Assembly (NCBI GenBank): GCA_937920255.1
Contig: CALDSL010000282.1
Span: 1-20,069 of the forward strand
Length of the DNA stretch: 20,069 nt
Reading direction: 5' to 3'
DNA from: an uncultured Anaerolineaceae bacterium
GTDB lineage: Bacteria; Chloroflexota; Anaerolineae; Anaerolineales; Anaerolineaceae
Shown here piece by piece: positions 7,135-14,145 of the stretch (positions within the stretch are counted from its first letter, which is position 1; each line of letters opens with the position of its first letter). Both the position numbers and the translations under genes were made by a program. The notes under the pieces are model-generated. The model had not been told where the DNA came from, ran no database searches, and saw nothing but the letters and a program-made list of their open reading frames with translations.

Positions 7135-8650
7135 ATTCCTGGTACGCGCATCTGCGTTTTTGCGCAAAGAGATTATCGAAGTTCTGCGCCAGCCACGGCT
7201 GATCCTGGCCCTGGTATTTGGCCCGTTCCTGATCCTGCTCCTGTTCGGGCTGGGTTATACCAACCAGGCGCGCGCGGTGCGCACCCTGTTTGTGGTCACC
7301 GAACAGGAAAGCCCCCTGGCGGTGCAAATCAACGAGAACGCCGGCACGATCAGCCCGCAGTTGATCTACGAAGGCATGACCGCCGACCTGGAAGGCGCGC
7401 GCCGCATGCTGCGCAACAACCAGATCGATATGATCGTCATTGTGCCCGAGAACGCCTACCAAACCATCAAGGAAAACCAGCAGGCGGCGTTTGAAATCTA
7501 CCACAATGAGATCGACCCGGCGCAGGTGGCTTACATCCAGTCGCTGGGGCAGGTCTACGTGCAGGAAGTTAACCGGCGCGTGCTCAGCGACGTGGCCCAG
7601 GAAGGCCAGTCGGATGCCGCCACCATCCAAACCGAGGTCAGCCAGGCGCGCCGCAATGCCGCGGCGATGAAAGCCGCGCTGCAGGCCAAAAATGTGGAAG
7701 AGGCGCGCGTGCAGCAGCAGGGGATGCGCACCAATATCTCTTCGCTGGCCTTGGCAGTTGGCGCCAGTGCCGGCCTGTTGAGTGGGGTCGAGCAGAACGT
7801 GGGCGGCCCGGGTGAGGCCAACGGCGCCAGTGGTGTCGGCAGCCTGCTCGATAGGGTGCAGAGTAACCCGTCCAACAGCGGCGAACTGGCAGAAAAAGAG
7901 GATTACAGCGCGGAAATTGCCGACCTGGATCAGCAGGAGCAAGACCTGGCCGAACTGGAGACCCAACTGGCCGAGTTCCGCAGCATTTCCCCCTCCGTGC
8001 TCACCCAGCCGTTCACCAGCCAGGTCTACGGTATTTCCGAGTTTGAATTTACCCCCATGACCTTCTTTACCCCGGGTGTTATCGTGCTGTTGCTCCAGCA
8101 CATTACCGTCACCGTGGCAGCGCTGTCCATCGTGCGCGAACGCCGCACCGGCATGATGGAACTATTCCGCGTGTCGCCGGTGGCGTCCGGCCAGATTATG
8201 ATCGGCAAATACATCAGCTACCTGATCTTTGGCGCGTTCATCGCCGTGGTTCTGGCGCTGCTGCTGTATTACGGCCTCAACGTACCCATGTTCGGGTCGT
8301 GGTACAACTTCGCGCTCGTGATCTTCCTGGTGCTGTTCGCCTCGCTGGGGATCGGGTTTTTCATCTCCCTCTCCGCGGGAACCGAAAGCCAGGCGGTGCA
8401 GTTTGCCATGATCGCGCTGCTGCTGAGCGTCTTCTTCAGCGGCTTCATCCTCGATCTGCGCTACCTGGCCGGGCCGGTACGCGTGGTCTCCTGGTTGCTC
8501 CCGTCCACCTATGGGACGATCCTGCTGCAAAACATCATGCTGCGCGGCAGCGCGCTCAACCTCACGCTGATCGGCGGGCTGGCGGCGATTGGGGTGGTCA
8601 TGTTCCTCATCTCGTGGATCATGATGCGCCGCAAGATGGCCAACGACTGA
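7127..8650 (+). CDS. ABC-2 type permease with large extracytoplasmic domain
   Basis: A 507-residue membrane subunit partnering the upstream ATPase. Helix 1 is at about 27-44. A long extracytoplasmic region (about 45-310) follows, containing an alpha/beta part and glutamine/alanine-rich coiled-coil stretches (about 160-200 and 255-285) separated by a glycine/serine-rich linker at 225-252. Five further helices lie at about 314-335, 362-382, 393-415, 425-445 and 478-498. Between helices 2 and 3, RERRTGMMELFRVSPVASGQ (337-356) is the cytosolic coupling motif seen in YbhR/YbhS/YadH-like ABC-2 proteins. The architecture (one helix, big loop, five helices) is that of ABC2_membrane_3 members. It is followed by a perfect 40-bp hairpin rather than a T-rich terminator. 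Family firm; substrate unknown. Confidence 0.92.
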   Translation: MGKFLVRASAFLRKEIIEVLRQPRLILALVFGPFLILLLFGLGYTNQARAVRTLFVVTEQESPLAVQINENAGTISPQLIYEGMTADLEGARRMLRNNQIDMIVIVPENAYQTIKENQQAAFEIYHNEIDPAQVAYIQSLGQVYVQEVNRRVLSDVAQEGQSDAATIQTEVSQARRNAAAMKAALQAKNVEEARVQQQGMRTNISSLALAVGASAGLLSGVEQNVGGPGEANGASGVGSLLDRVQSNPSNSGELAEKEDYSAEIADLDQQEQDLAELETQLAEFRSISPSVLTQPFTSQVYGISEFEFTPMTFFTPGVIVLLLQHITVTVAALSIVRERRTGMMELFRVSPVASGQIMIGKYISYLIFGAFIAVVLALLLYYGLNVPMFGSWYNFALVIFLVLFASLGIGFFISLSAGTESQAVQFAMIALLLSVFFSGFILDLRYLAGPVRVVSWLLPSTYGTILLQNIMLRGSALNLTLIGGLAAIGVVMFLISWIMMRRKMAND

Positions 8651-8675
8651 TACTGGGACGGCATTTCACCCGGTA

Positions 8676-8759
8676 GCCGGTAGATCATGGATAAAACATC
8701 ACGGGTAGGGTGCGCCCGAGCGCACCCTACCCGTGATGTTTTATCCATGATCTACCGGC
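8676..8759. repeat. Perfect 40-bp inverted repeat with 4-base loop
   Basis: Positions 8676-8715 are exactly complementary to 8720-8759, with loop CCGA (8716-8719) and no mismatch in 40 pairs. The core GTAGGGTGCGC/GCGCACCCTAC resembles dispersed REP-like hairpins found in many bacteria; the outer 22 or so bases (GATCATGGATAAAACATCAC inside) are not of that type. CCGGTAG is directly duplicated at 8670-8676 and 8677-8683 at the left edge. It lies 25 bases after the permease stop and 12 before the rfbC stop, in a convergent gap, so it may act as a two-way terminator even though no T-run flanks it. Confidence 0.95.
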
Positions 8760-8771
8760 GTTCCATTTACC

Positions 8772-9326
8772 CTACGCCAGCACCGGCAAATCCAACTCCG
8801 CCAGCCGCTTGCCTTGCGCGTCTTTCGCCGAGAGCAGCGGCTCGATGTTGAATTCCGCCAGCGGCCATTCCACGCCGATATCGGGGTCGTTCCACAGCAG
8901 CGTGCGTTCCCATTGCGGAGCGTAATAATCCGTCGCCTGGTACACAATCTCAGCCCAATCGCTGATGGTGACAAACCCGTGCGCGAATCCGGGCGGGATC
9001 CATAGCATGTGCCGGTTCTTGGCCGAAAGCTGCACCCCGGTCCACTGGCCAAACGTTGGCGAGCCGGGGCGGATATCCACCGCCACGTCAAACACCTCGC
9101 CGGCCACGGTGCGCACCAGCTTGCCCTGCGACTGGTGCACCTGATAATGCAGACCGCGCAGCGTGCCGCGCACCGAGCCGGAATGGTTGCCCTGCACAAA
9201 TGCCGGCACGCCGAGCGTTTCCAGCTCGCTGTGGCGGTAGGTTTCCATAAAGAAGCCGCGGGCGTCTTCAAACACCTTCGGAATCATCAGCAAGACGTCC
9301 GGTATTCGCGTCTGGCAAATTTCCAT
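8772..9326 (-). CDS. rfbC: dTDP-4-dehydrorhamnose 3,5-epimerase
   Basis: A 184-residue cupin enzyme, the full length of RmlC/RfbC. It epimerises C3 and C5 of dTDP-4-keto-6-deoxyglucose on the route to dTDP-L-rhamnose. Landmarks are GNHSGSVRGTLRGLHYQ at 47-63 with the catalytic base His60, IPPGFAHGF at 110-118, the conserved DYYAP at 133-137 bearing the catalytic tyrosine, and Asp169 (SAKD) at the place of the histidine's acid partner. The start is supported by GGGGAG about 8 bases upstream. It is the last gene of the polysaccharide operon, 46 bases after the kinase. The usual partners rfbA, rfbB and rfbD are absent from this window, so the rest of the rhamnose pathway must be encoded elsewhere. 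Function assignment is strong. Confidence 0.95.
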   Translation of the reverse strand: MEICQTRIPDVLLMIPKVFEDARGFFMETYRHSELETLGVPAFVQGNHSGSVRGTLRGLHYQVHQSQGKLVRTVAGEVFDVAVDIRPGSPTFGQWTGVQLSAKNRHMLWIPPGFAHGFVTISDWAEIVYQATDYYAPQWERTLLWNDPDIGVEWPLAEFNIEPLLSAKDAQGKRLAELDLPVLA

Positions 9327-9372
9327 GTTCTTCTCCCCTGCTACTGCGATGATCTACCAGACCGCCGCAGGC

Positions 9373-10983
9373 TTACACACCCTCAGGGCGCGCATCCTGC
9401 TGCTTGGCGGCCGTGCGCTTCTTGCCGCGCTGCTGTTTGCCATTGTTGTAGTTGGATGTGTAGTAACCGCCGCGCCTGCGCACCGAATTGAGCACCACGC
9501 CCAACACCGAAGCGCCCACGCGCGACATCTGTTCACGCATCCCGGTCACCGCCGCGCGCGAGGAGTACCCCGGGCGTACCACCAGCAGCACCGCGTCCAC
9601 CTTGTTGGCCAGCACCGAGGCGTCCGCCACCATTACCGGCGGGCCGTCGAAGATGATCTTATCGGCGTACTGGCGCAGCTCGGCGATCACGCGGTCCATG
9701 CGTTGCGAGTTGAGCAGCTCGGTCGGGTTGGGCGGGATCGTGCCGGCTGGCAGGATCTTCAGACGCGGATTATCCGGAGAGGGCGCCAGGGCTTCCACCA
9801 CGGGCAGATCGTGCGAGATCACGTCGCTCAGGCCAATCACCTGATCGATCCCCAACACTTCTCCCAGCACCGGGCGGCGCAGATCCGCATCCACCAGTAC
9901 CACGCGCTCATAATTCTCGTCCAGCGCCATCATAATCGCCAGGTTGGAAGAGATGGTCGATTTACCATCCCCCAGGCTGGAACTGGTGAGCATGATCACC
10001 TGCTGCTTTTTATCCACCGCGAAGAAATCCAGGTTGGTGCGCAGCATGCGAAAGTCTTCGGTGATGCCCGAATTCGGCTCGTTAGCCACATACGTCCAGT
10101 GGTTGGTGCCGTTGCCGTTGGGCATGATCGACACACGGCCGATGACCGGTTTGTCCAGAATGCGCACCACTTCTTCCGAAGTCTTCACCGTGGTGTCCAG
10201 CGCCTCGATACCGTACGCGGCCAGAGCCGCCAGCAGCAAACCGCCCACCGCCGCCAGGGCGATGATCAGCGGTTTGTTGGGGCCGATAGGCCGCATCGGC
10301 AGCGGCGCAGCCTCATAAATGCTGAGCTGGTTGCGCGCGCCCTCGGGCAGCGTAGCCTGCATGGTGGCATACATCGATTGCAGGGATGTCAGGCGCGTGT
10401 CGAGCGCATCCAGTTCGCCCTCGGTCTGCGCGATCTGCACCGCGCTGGTGAGCGTTGCCAGTTCTTCCTGCTTGCGGTCAATTTCTTCCTTGGTGCGGAT
10501 GATCTTTGCCTGAACATCCTTCAACTGCTCTTCCACAAACGCGGTCGATCCGGTCGGATCAACCTCCTGCATATTGGCCGGGCTGAGCAGGATCAACTGC
10601 CGTGAAAGCTCGATCGAAACCGCCTGCGCTACGGCCGGGTCGGAATAGGTAACCGATATTTGCAGGAACGGGCCGATTTCCGCCGGGCTGGCGGAATAAT
10701 CGGGCAGTTCGTTGAGGCCCAGTGCATTCATTGTCGCCAGGCGCACCGGTTCGCGGTTGGCAATGTCAGCGTAGGTCTGCGCCAGTTGCTGGCTCAGGAA
10801 CAGCTCATCCGCGGTGGGGTTGAGGTTGGAAAACAGGGTACCGATGACCAGCGTGGTGGTGGCCTCATATACCGGCTGCAGCGGTCGCGTGGTGAAGTAC
10901 GCGGAAACACCGCCCACGATGGATGCGACCACCATCAACCACCACCACTTTAAAAGAGGAGCAAAATAATCTTTTGGTTTCAT
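9373..10983 (-). CDS. Fused Wzz/BY-kinase polysaccharide tyrosine autokinase (Wzc-like)
   Basis: A 536-residue inner-membrane protein controlling chain length and export of surface polysaccharide. The Wzz part has helix 1 at about 13-31, an external region with a coiled coil at about 148-215, and helix 2 at about 238-258. The kinase part carries Walker A SSSLGDGKST at 334-343, Walker A' VVLVDADLRRP at 361-371, and Walker B IIFDGPP at 443-449. The Walker A has L-G-D where most BY-kinases have P-G-E-G or similar. The C-terminal tail holds only three tyrosines (507, 508, 512), followed by a Lys/Arg-rich end, which is sparse compared with the tyrosine clusters of enterobacterial Wzc. AGGTGAT, its ribosome site, overlaps the stop of the preceding glycosyltransferase gene, so translation is coupled. 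Confidence 0.94.
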   Translation of the reverse strand: MKPKDYFAPLLKWWWLMVVASIVGGVSAYFTTRPLQPVYEATTTLVIGTLFSNLNPTADELFLSQQLAQTYADIANREPVRLATMNALGLNELPDYSASPAEIGPFLQISVTYSDPAVAQAVSIELSRQLILLSPANMQEVDPTGSTAFVEEQLKDVQAKIIRTKEEIDRKQEELATLTSAVQIAQTEGELDALDTRLTSLQSMYATMQATLPEGARNQLSIYEAAPLPMRPIGPNKPLIIALAAVGGLLLAALAAYGIEALDTTVKTSEEVVRILDKPVIGRVSIMPNGNGTNHWTYVANEPNSGITEDFRMLRTNLDFFAVDKKQQVIMLTSSSLGDGKSTISSNLAIMMALDENYERVVLVDADLRRPVLGEVLGIDQVIGLSDVISHDLPVVEALAPSPDNPRLKILPAGTIPPNPTELLNSQRMDRVIAELRQYADKIIFDGPPVMVADASVLANKVDAVLLVVRPGYSSRAAVTGMREQMSRVGASVLGVVLNSVRRRGGYYTSNYNNGKQQRGKKRTAAKQQDARPEGV

Positions 10984-10988
10984 TCGAT

Positions 10989-10995
10989 ATCACCT
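10989..10995 (-). promoter_or_regulatory. Ribosome site of the kinase overlapping the upstream stop codon
   Basis: On the - strand AGGTGAT precedes the kinase ATG (10983) by five bases and contains the TGA stop of the GT4 gene (10992-10990). This arrangement favours reinitiation and a fixed ratio of the two proteins. Confidence 0.65.
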
Positions 10996-12249
10996 TTCCA
11001 GCGGTTTCCCCGTCGCGAGGATGGCGTTTTGATATGTTTCTTCCAGTTGAGCCGCAATCTCGGACCACTGGTGATGGGTTTCTACATATTTCCGGCCTGC
11101 CTGGCCGATGTCATGCGCGCGCTGCGGGTCGTTGATCAACTCCAGCACCGCCTCGGCAAAGGCGATCGGCTCCTGGGCCACCAGTACATCCCTGCCGGGG
11201 GCCACGCGCAGCGCGGAAACCGCTTGCGGCGTGGAAACCACGGGCGTCGCGCAGGCCATGGCTTCCAGCACCTTGTTTTGAATCCCCGTCCCGTAGGTGA
11301 TCGGCGTCACCGCGGCGGTCGCGCGGTACAGATACGGCCGAATGTCGTCAACCGTCCCGGTCACCACCACGTTCGGGTTCTGCGCCAGCGCCTGGATCTC
11401 GCGCGGAGGATCTTTACCGACCACCATAACGCGCGTATCCGCGCGCCGCGCCCATACGATGGGCATGATGTTTTCAATCAGGTGCAGCGTCATGGTGACG
11501 TTGGCATGGTAGCTCATTTTACCACTGATCACCAGCGTGGCCGGTTCGCGCTCCACGCCGGGGTTCGGGACAAAATAGCCCAGGTCCACTCCGTTGGCCA
11601 GCACCGAAACGGTGGAAATCGGGCTACCGGAGGGCATCAGCGCCGCCAGCGCTTTCTGATCAAGGTGAGAAGTGACCGTCACCCGGTCGAACTGGTGCGC
11701 CAGCCAGCCTTCGTAGGCTTCTGTGCGCGCCAGGTCCAGCTTGGTCAGCAGCCGCTTCGACAGGCTTTTACTGCCCGAGGCGGCCTGGCGGAACAGCAGC
11801 GTAATGCAGTCCACGCTGTCCCATACCAGCGGCGGGCACAGGTTTTTCGGGCCCAGCGTCTTCTTCAGGTGCAGCCCGTAGTGCGCGCCGCGCAGGTGCT
11901 CCACATGCACCACGTCAAACGCCGGAACGCCCTTCGGCGCAGTCATCTCCACCAGCGCCTGGGCGAAGGCCGGGCTCCACGAGTAAACCGCCTGGAACGG
12001 CGTGCGCGAAGGCACGGCCAGCCCGGCATTCCACAGCGAGCGCAGCTTGCCAATCGGGTAAGCGCGCACGTCTGTCACCAGCTTGCGCAAATCTTCGGCT
12101 TCCTGCCGCTCGCGCTCGCTGGTGTACAGCGTCGCCACCGTCACGCACGCGCCCCGCTCCGCCAGGCTGCGGATCAGGTTATACGGCCGCACGCGGATCA
12201 GGTTAGGCACATACGGGACGATATAGAGTACATTCAATGGCTTTGACAA
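10990..12249 (-). CDS. GT4 family glycosyltransferase
   Basis: A 419-residue GT-B fold enzyme that transfers a sugar from a nucleotide donor, presumably to a lipid-linked surface polysaccharide at the cytosolic face. The N-domain opens LNVLYIVPYVPN (5-16) and includes FDVVHVEHLRG at 111-121. The inter-domain ANGVDLGYF is at 218-226. The C-domain shows the donor-binding stretch GIQNKVLEAMACATPVV at 322-338, where the E-x7-E motif is reduced to one clear glutamate. Sequence style is close to the 'PEP-CTERM/EpsH1-associated sugar transferase' group of GT4. No membrane helix is evident. The start is TTG at 12249-12247, with AGGGGGA (12261-12255) five bases upstream; no in-frame ATG lies near. It is 16 bases after the propeller gene and 6 bases before the kinase. 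Exact sugar unknown. Confidence 0.9.
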   Translation of the reverse strand: MSKPLNVLYIVPYVPNLIRVRPYNLIRSLAERGACVTVATLYTSERERQEAEDLRKLVTDVRAYPIGKLRSLWNAGLAVPSRTPFQAVYSWSPAFAQALVEMTAPKGVPAFDVVHVEHLRGAHYGLHLKKTLGPKNLCPPLVWDSVDCITLLFRQAASGSKSLSKRLLTKLDLARTEAYEGWLAHQFDRVTVTSHLDQKALAALMPSGSPISTVSVLANGVDLGYFVPNPGVEREPATLVISGKMSYHANVTMTLHLIENIMPIVWARRADTRVMVVGKDPPREIQALAQNPNVVVTGTVDDIRPYLYRATAAVTPITYGTGIQNKVLEAMACATPVVSTPQAVSALRVAPGRDVLVAQEPIAFAEAVLELINDPQRAHDIGQAGRKYVETHHQWSEIAAQLEETYQNAILATGKPLER

Positions 12250-12265
12250 AAGATTCCCCCTGGTG

Positions 12266-13912
12266 TCAACGTCGACGGATCAGCACAATTGCCAACAGAG
12301 CGCCGACCGCCAGCAGCGTGGGCGCCAGCGCCACTGCCAGCACACTGAGCTGGCCCAATTCGGTATAGGTGTCGTTTCCAATTTGTTCCGGTATCAGCGT
12401 GGTGTTTAACGGCGGCAGCGTCGGATACGGCGTATCCACCAGCTCGTCGGTTGGCGTCACCGTCGGTATCACCGGCGTGGGCGAGGGCAGCTCCGGGTAA
12501 GGCTGTGGGGCAATATACGGCGCATCCACCCGCGCATTGGTATACCAGATCTGGTAATAATCCGGAGATGCCGTCCATAAGAAGTCTTCCGGGCGCAGGT
12601 ACCACACCACATGCATCTGATTGCCGTTGCTGAAGGCAATCCGCGGCCATTCGGGCACGTCGCCCTCATAGGAAACGATCGTCTCCGGAGAAGACCAGGC
12701 CGTGCCGTCCCAGGTCAGGTGCAGGATGCGGAAGTTGGTATCCGTCAGGCTGGTGCGCGCCACCAGCACCAGGTGCAGGTTCCCGGCGCTGTCCGTGGCC
12801 ATGGTATAGGTGTCCAGGCGCGTCTGCAGCACTTCCCACAGCCCGACCACGCCGGGCAGCTTTTGCGGCTGCAGCCACGAAAGCCCGTTATCCAGCGAAA
12901 CCTGGTAGTAAACCATATCTTCCGGCAGCGACCACCACACGATGATCAGGTTGCCGCGGCCATCCCGGCCAATGACCGGGTTCTTGCCGCGCTCGGCTCC
13001 CGGCGCGCGGATCTCAATTGGGGTCGACCAGCTTTCACCTCGATTGTACGAAACCGTGTACATCACATTGGTCGGGTCGGTCAGTTGGCCCAGCGTGCCG
13101 CCGCGGCCGGCTTCCCACACAACGTGGATGTTATCTTCACCGTCCACCAGAATTTGCGGCTTGGCCGCGCCAGTGGGAATGATCGAGATGTCCGCTTCGG
13201 TGGCCCAGTCCAGCCCGCGGTTGTCAGAATTGCGGTACATCAGGTGATAGCAGATCAGGCATTCCGCGGTCGGCAGATCTTCCGTGTAGACCATGTGCAG
13301 GCGTCCCTGCGAATCTTCGGCCATGCGCGAAAAGTACGACAGGCTGGTCGAGTTCATCTGCCGTTTTTTCAACCAGGTGTTGGCGTCGTTGACCGTCTGC
13401 ACCGGAGCCTGCGAGTACCAAAGGTTGATATCGCGGTAGGTCATGTGCATGATGTTGGCCGAATCGACCAGCAACGCCGGGCGGGTGACTTCCACGTTAT
13501 TCAACACCGTCTGGCGCAGCGCCGCGATCTCATTGATTGGCTCCCAGTTAATCCCGTCGGTGCTGCTGGTGTACAGCACCACGTCAAAACCCTGCCGCAC
13601 CGATTCGGTGCCGCTGCGGATAATGTTGATCACGCTGTTGGACCAGGTAATGTGAATGCGGCCGGATGAATCCGTGGTGATATCCGGAAACCAGCCGTAA
13701 CGTTCAAATGCAATTGGCGCGGACCAGGTATTCAACGCCGGGGTCGGCGTTGGGCCGGGGGTTTCGGTGATGGTCGGGGATGCTGTGATCCCGGGCGTAG
13801 GCGTTGGAACCTGCGCCTGCGAAACCATCTGCGCCGGTAGCAGGCCAATGATGATTAAAAGTCCGACAAACAACGCCCGCCCGATCGCAGAGCATATTTT
13901 CATCCTGGGCAT
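12266..13912 (-). CDS. Exported Asp-box (BNR/sialidase-like) propeller protein with C-terminal membrane anchor
   Basis: A protein of about 548 residues. Residues 1-34 form a signal peptide (basic start, FVGLLIIIGLLPAQ core, likely cut after an SQA-type site), followed by a Pro/Thr linker at about 35-60. The body is a beta-propeller with four recognisable Asp boxes: SSTDGINW (116-123), SDNRGLDW (229-236), SYNRGESW (288-295) and SLDNGLSW (339-346). A second Pro/Thr stretch (about 476-503) leads to one hydrophobic helix (about 522-545) ending IRRR, so the propeller is displayed outside on a stalk. I see no arginine triad or catalytic pair proving sialidase activity; carbohydrate binding is as likely. 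ATG at 13912 is chosen because AAGGA lies 8 bases upstream. It is the first gene of the polysaccharide operon. Confidence 0.85.
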   Translation of the reverse strand: MPRMKICSAIGRALFVGLLIIIGLLPAQMVSQAQVPTPTPGITASPTITETPGPTPTPALNTWSAPIAFERYGWFPDITTDSSGRIHITWSNSVINIIRSGTESVRQGFDVVLYTSSTDGINWEPINEIAALRQTVLNNVEVTRPALLVDSANIMHMTYRDINLWYSQAPVQTVNDANTWLKKRQMNSTSLSYFSRMAEDSQGRLHMVYTEDLPTAECLICYHLMYRNSDNRGLDWATEADISIIPTGAAKPQILVDGEDNIHVVWEAGRGGTLGQLTDPTNVMYTVSYNRGESWSTPIEIRAPGAERGKNPVIGRDGRGNLIIVWWSLPEDMVYYQVSLDNGLSWLQPQKLPGVVGLWEVLQTRLDTYTMATDSAGNLHLVLVARTSLTDTNFRILHLTWDGTAWSSPETIVSYEGDVPEWPRIAFSNGNQMHVVWYLRPEDFLWTASPDYYQIWYTNARVDAPYIAPQPYPELPSPTPVIPTVTPTDELVDTPYPTLPPLNTTLIPEQIGNDTYTELGQLSVLAVALAPTLLAVGALLAIVLIRRR

Positions 13913-13976
13913 ATGATTTTTCCTTAAGGTTGGGGCAGTAACCTTCGCCGATTTCTCGTTTCTCCCACTAGAACTT

Positions 13977-14006
13977 ATTATATGAGAAAACCGGCGCGGA
14001 TGCCAG
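13977..14006 (-). promoter_or_regulatory. Promoter of the polysaccharide operon (propeller gene first)
   Basis: On the - strand CTGGCA (14006-14001, 4/6) and TATAAT (13982-13977, consensus) are 18 bases apart, giving a leader of roughly 60 nt before ATG 13912. The 10-mer GCATCCGCGC (14003-13994) overlaps the -35 and spacer and recurs at the same place in the promoter at 16999-17027. Confidence 0.65.
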
Positions 14007-14030
14007 CACAAAGCCATTACAGTGTTGTTT

Positions 14031-14050
14031 GCGCCGCCGGTTGGCGGCGC
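14031..14050 (-). terminator. GC-rich hairpin after the PQQ-propeller gene
   Basis: GCGCCGCC (14031-14038) pairs perfectly with GGCGGCGC (14043-14050) across a 4-base loop. It lies about 95 bases after the - strand stop at 14146 and just upstream of the next promoter. No T-run follows on either strand, so the terminator role is a guess. The rest of the gap 13913-14145 holds only the promoter and leader of the next gene. Confidence 0.35.
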
Positions 14051-14145
14051 CTCGTTTCATCCATCCGTAGGTATTAACGTTGAAAATCAAAATCTATTTC
14101 GTGAAAAAACAAACCATTTTCCAATTTCCGTCTCGAAAAGCCGGT

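Noticed and set aside
7058..8101. Long - strand open frame antisense to the ABC permease
   Set aside because: Low-information His/Gly/Asp-rich translation; the permease on the + strand has clear helices and the coupling motif.
8676..8759. Fold-back amplification or assembly artefact as the cause of the 40-bp palindrome
   Set aside because: An artefactual fold-back would continue into the reverse copy of the permease; instead the sequence outside the arms is unrelated and leads into rfbC. Long reads would still be the decisive check.
9325..10605. Long + strand open frame antisense to the kinase gene
   Set aside because: Its product is His/Arg/Gln-rich with no domain; it is the usual complementary-frame shadow in GC-rich coding sequence, while the - strand frame has full BY-kinase motifs.
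11029..12246. Long + strand open frame antisense to the GT4 gene
   Set aside because: Same shadow effect: composition is dominated by Arg, His and Gln, and there is no ribosome site or recognisable fold.
12611..13669. + strand open frame antisense to the Asp-box propeller gene
   Set aside because: No domain and a biased composition; the opposite strand has a signal peptide, Asp boxes and an anchor.
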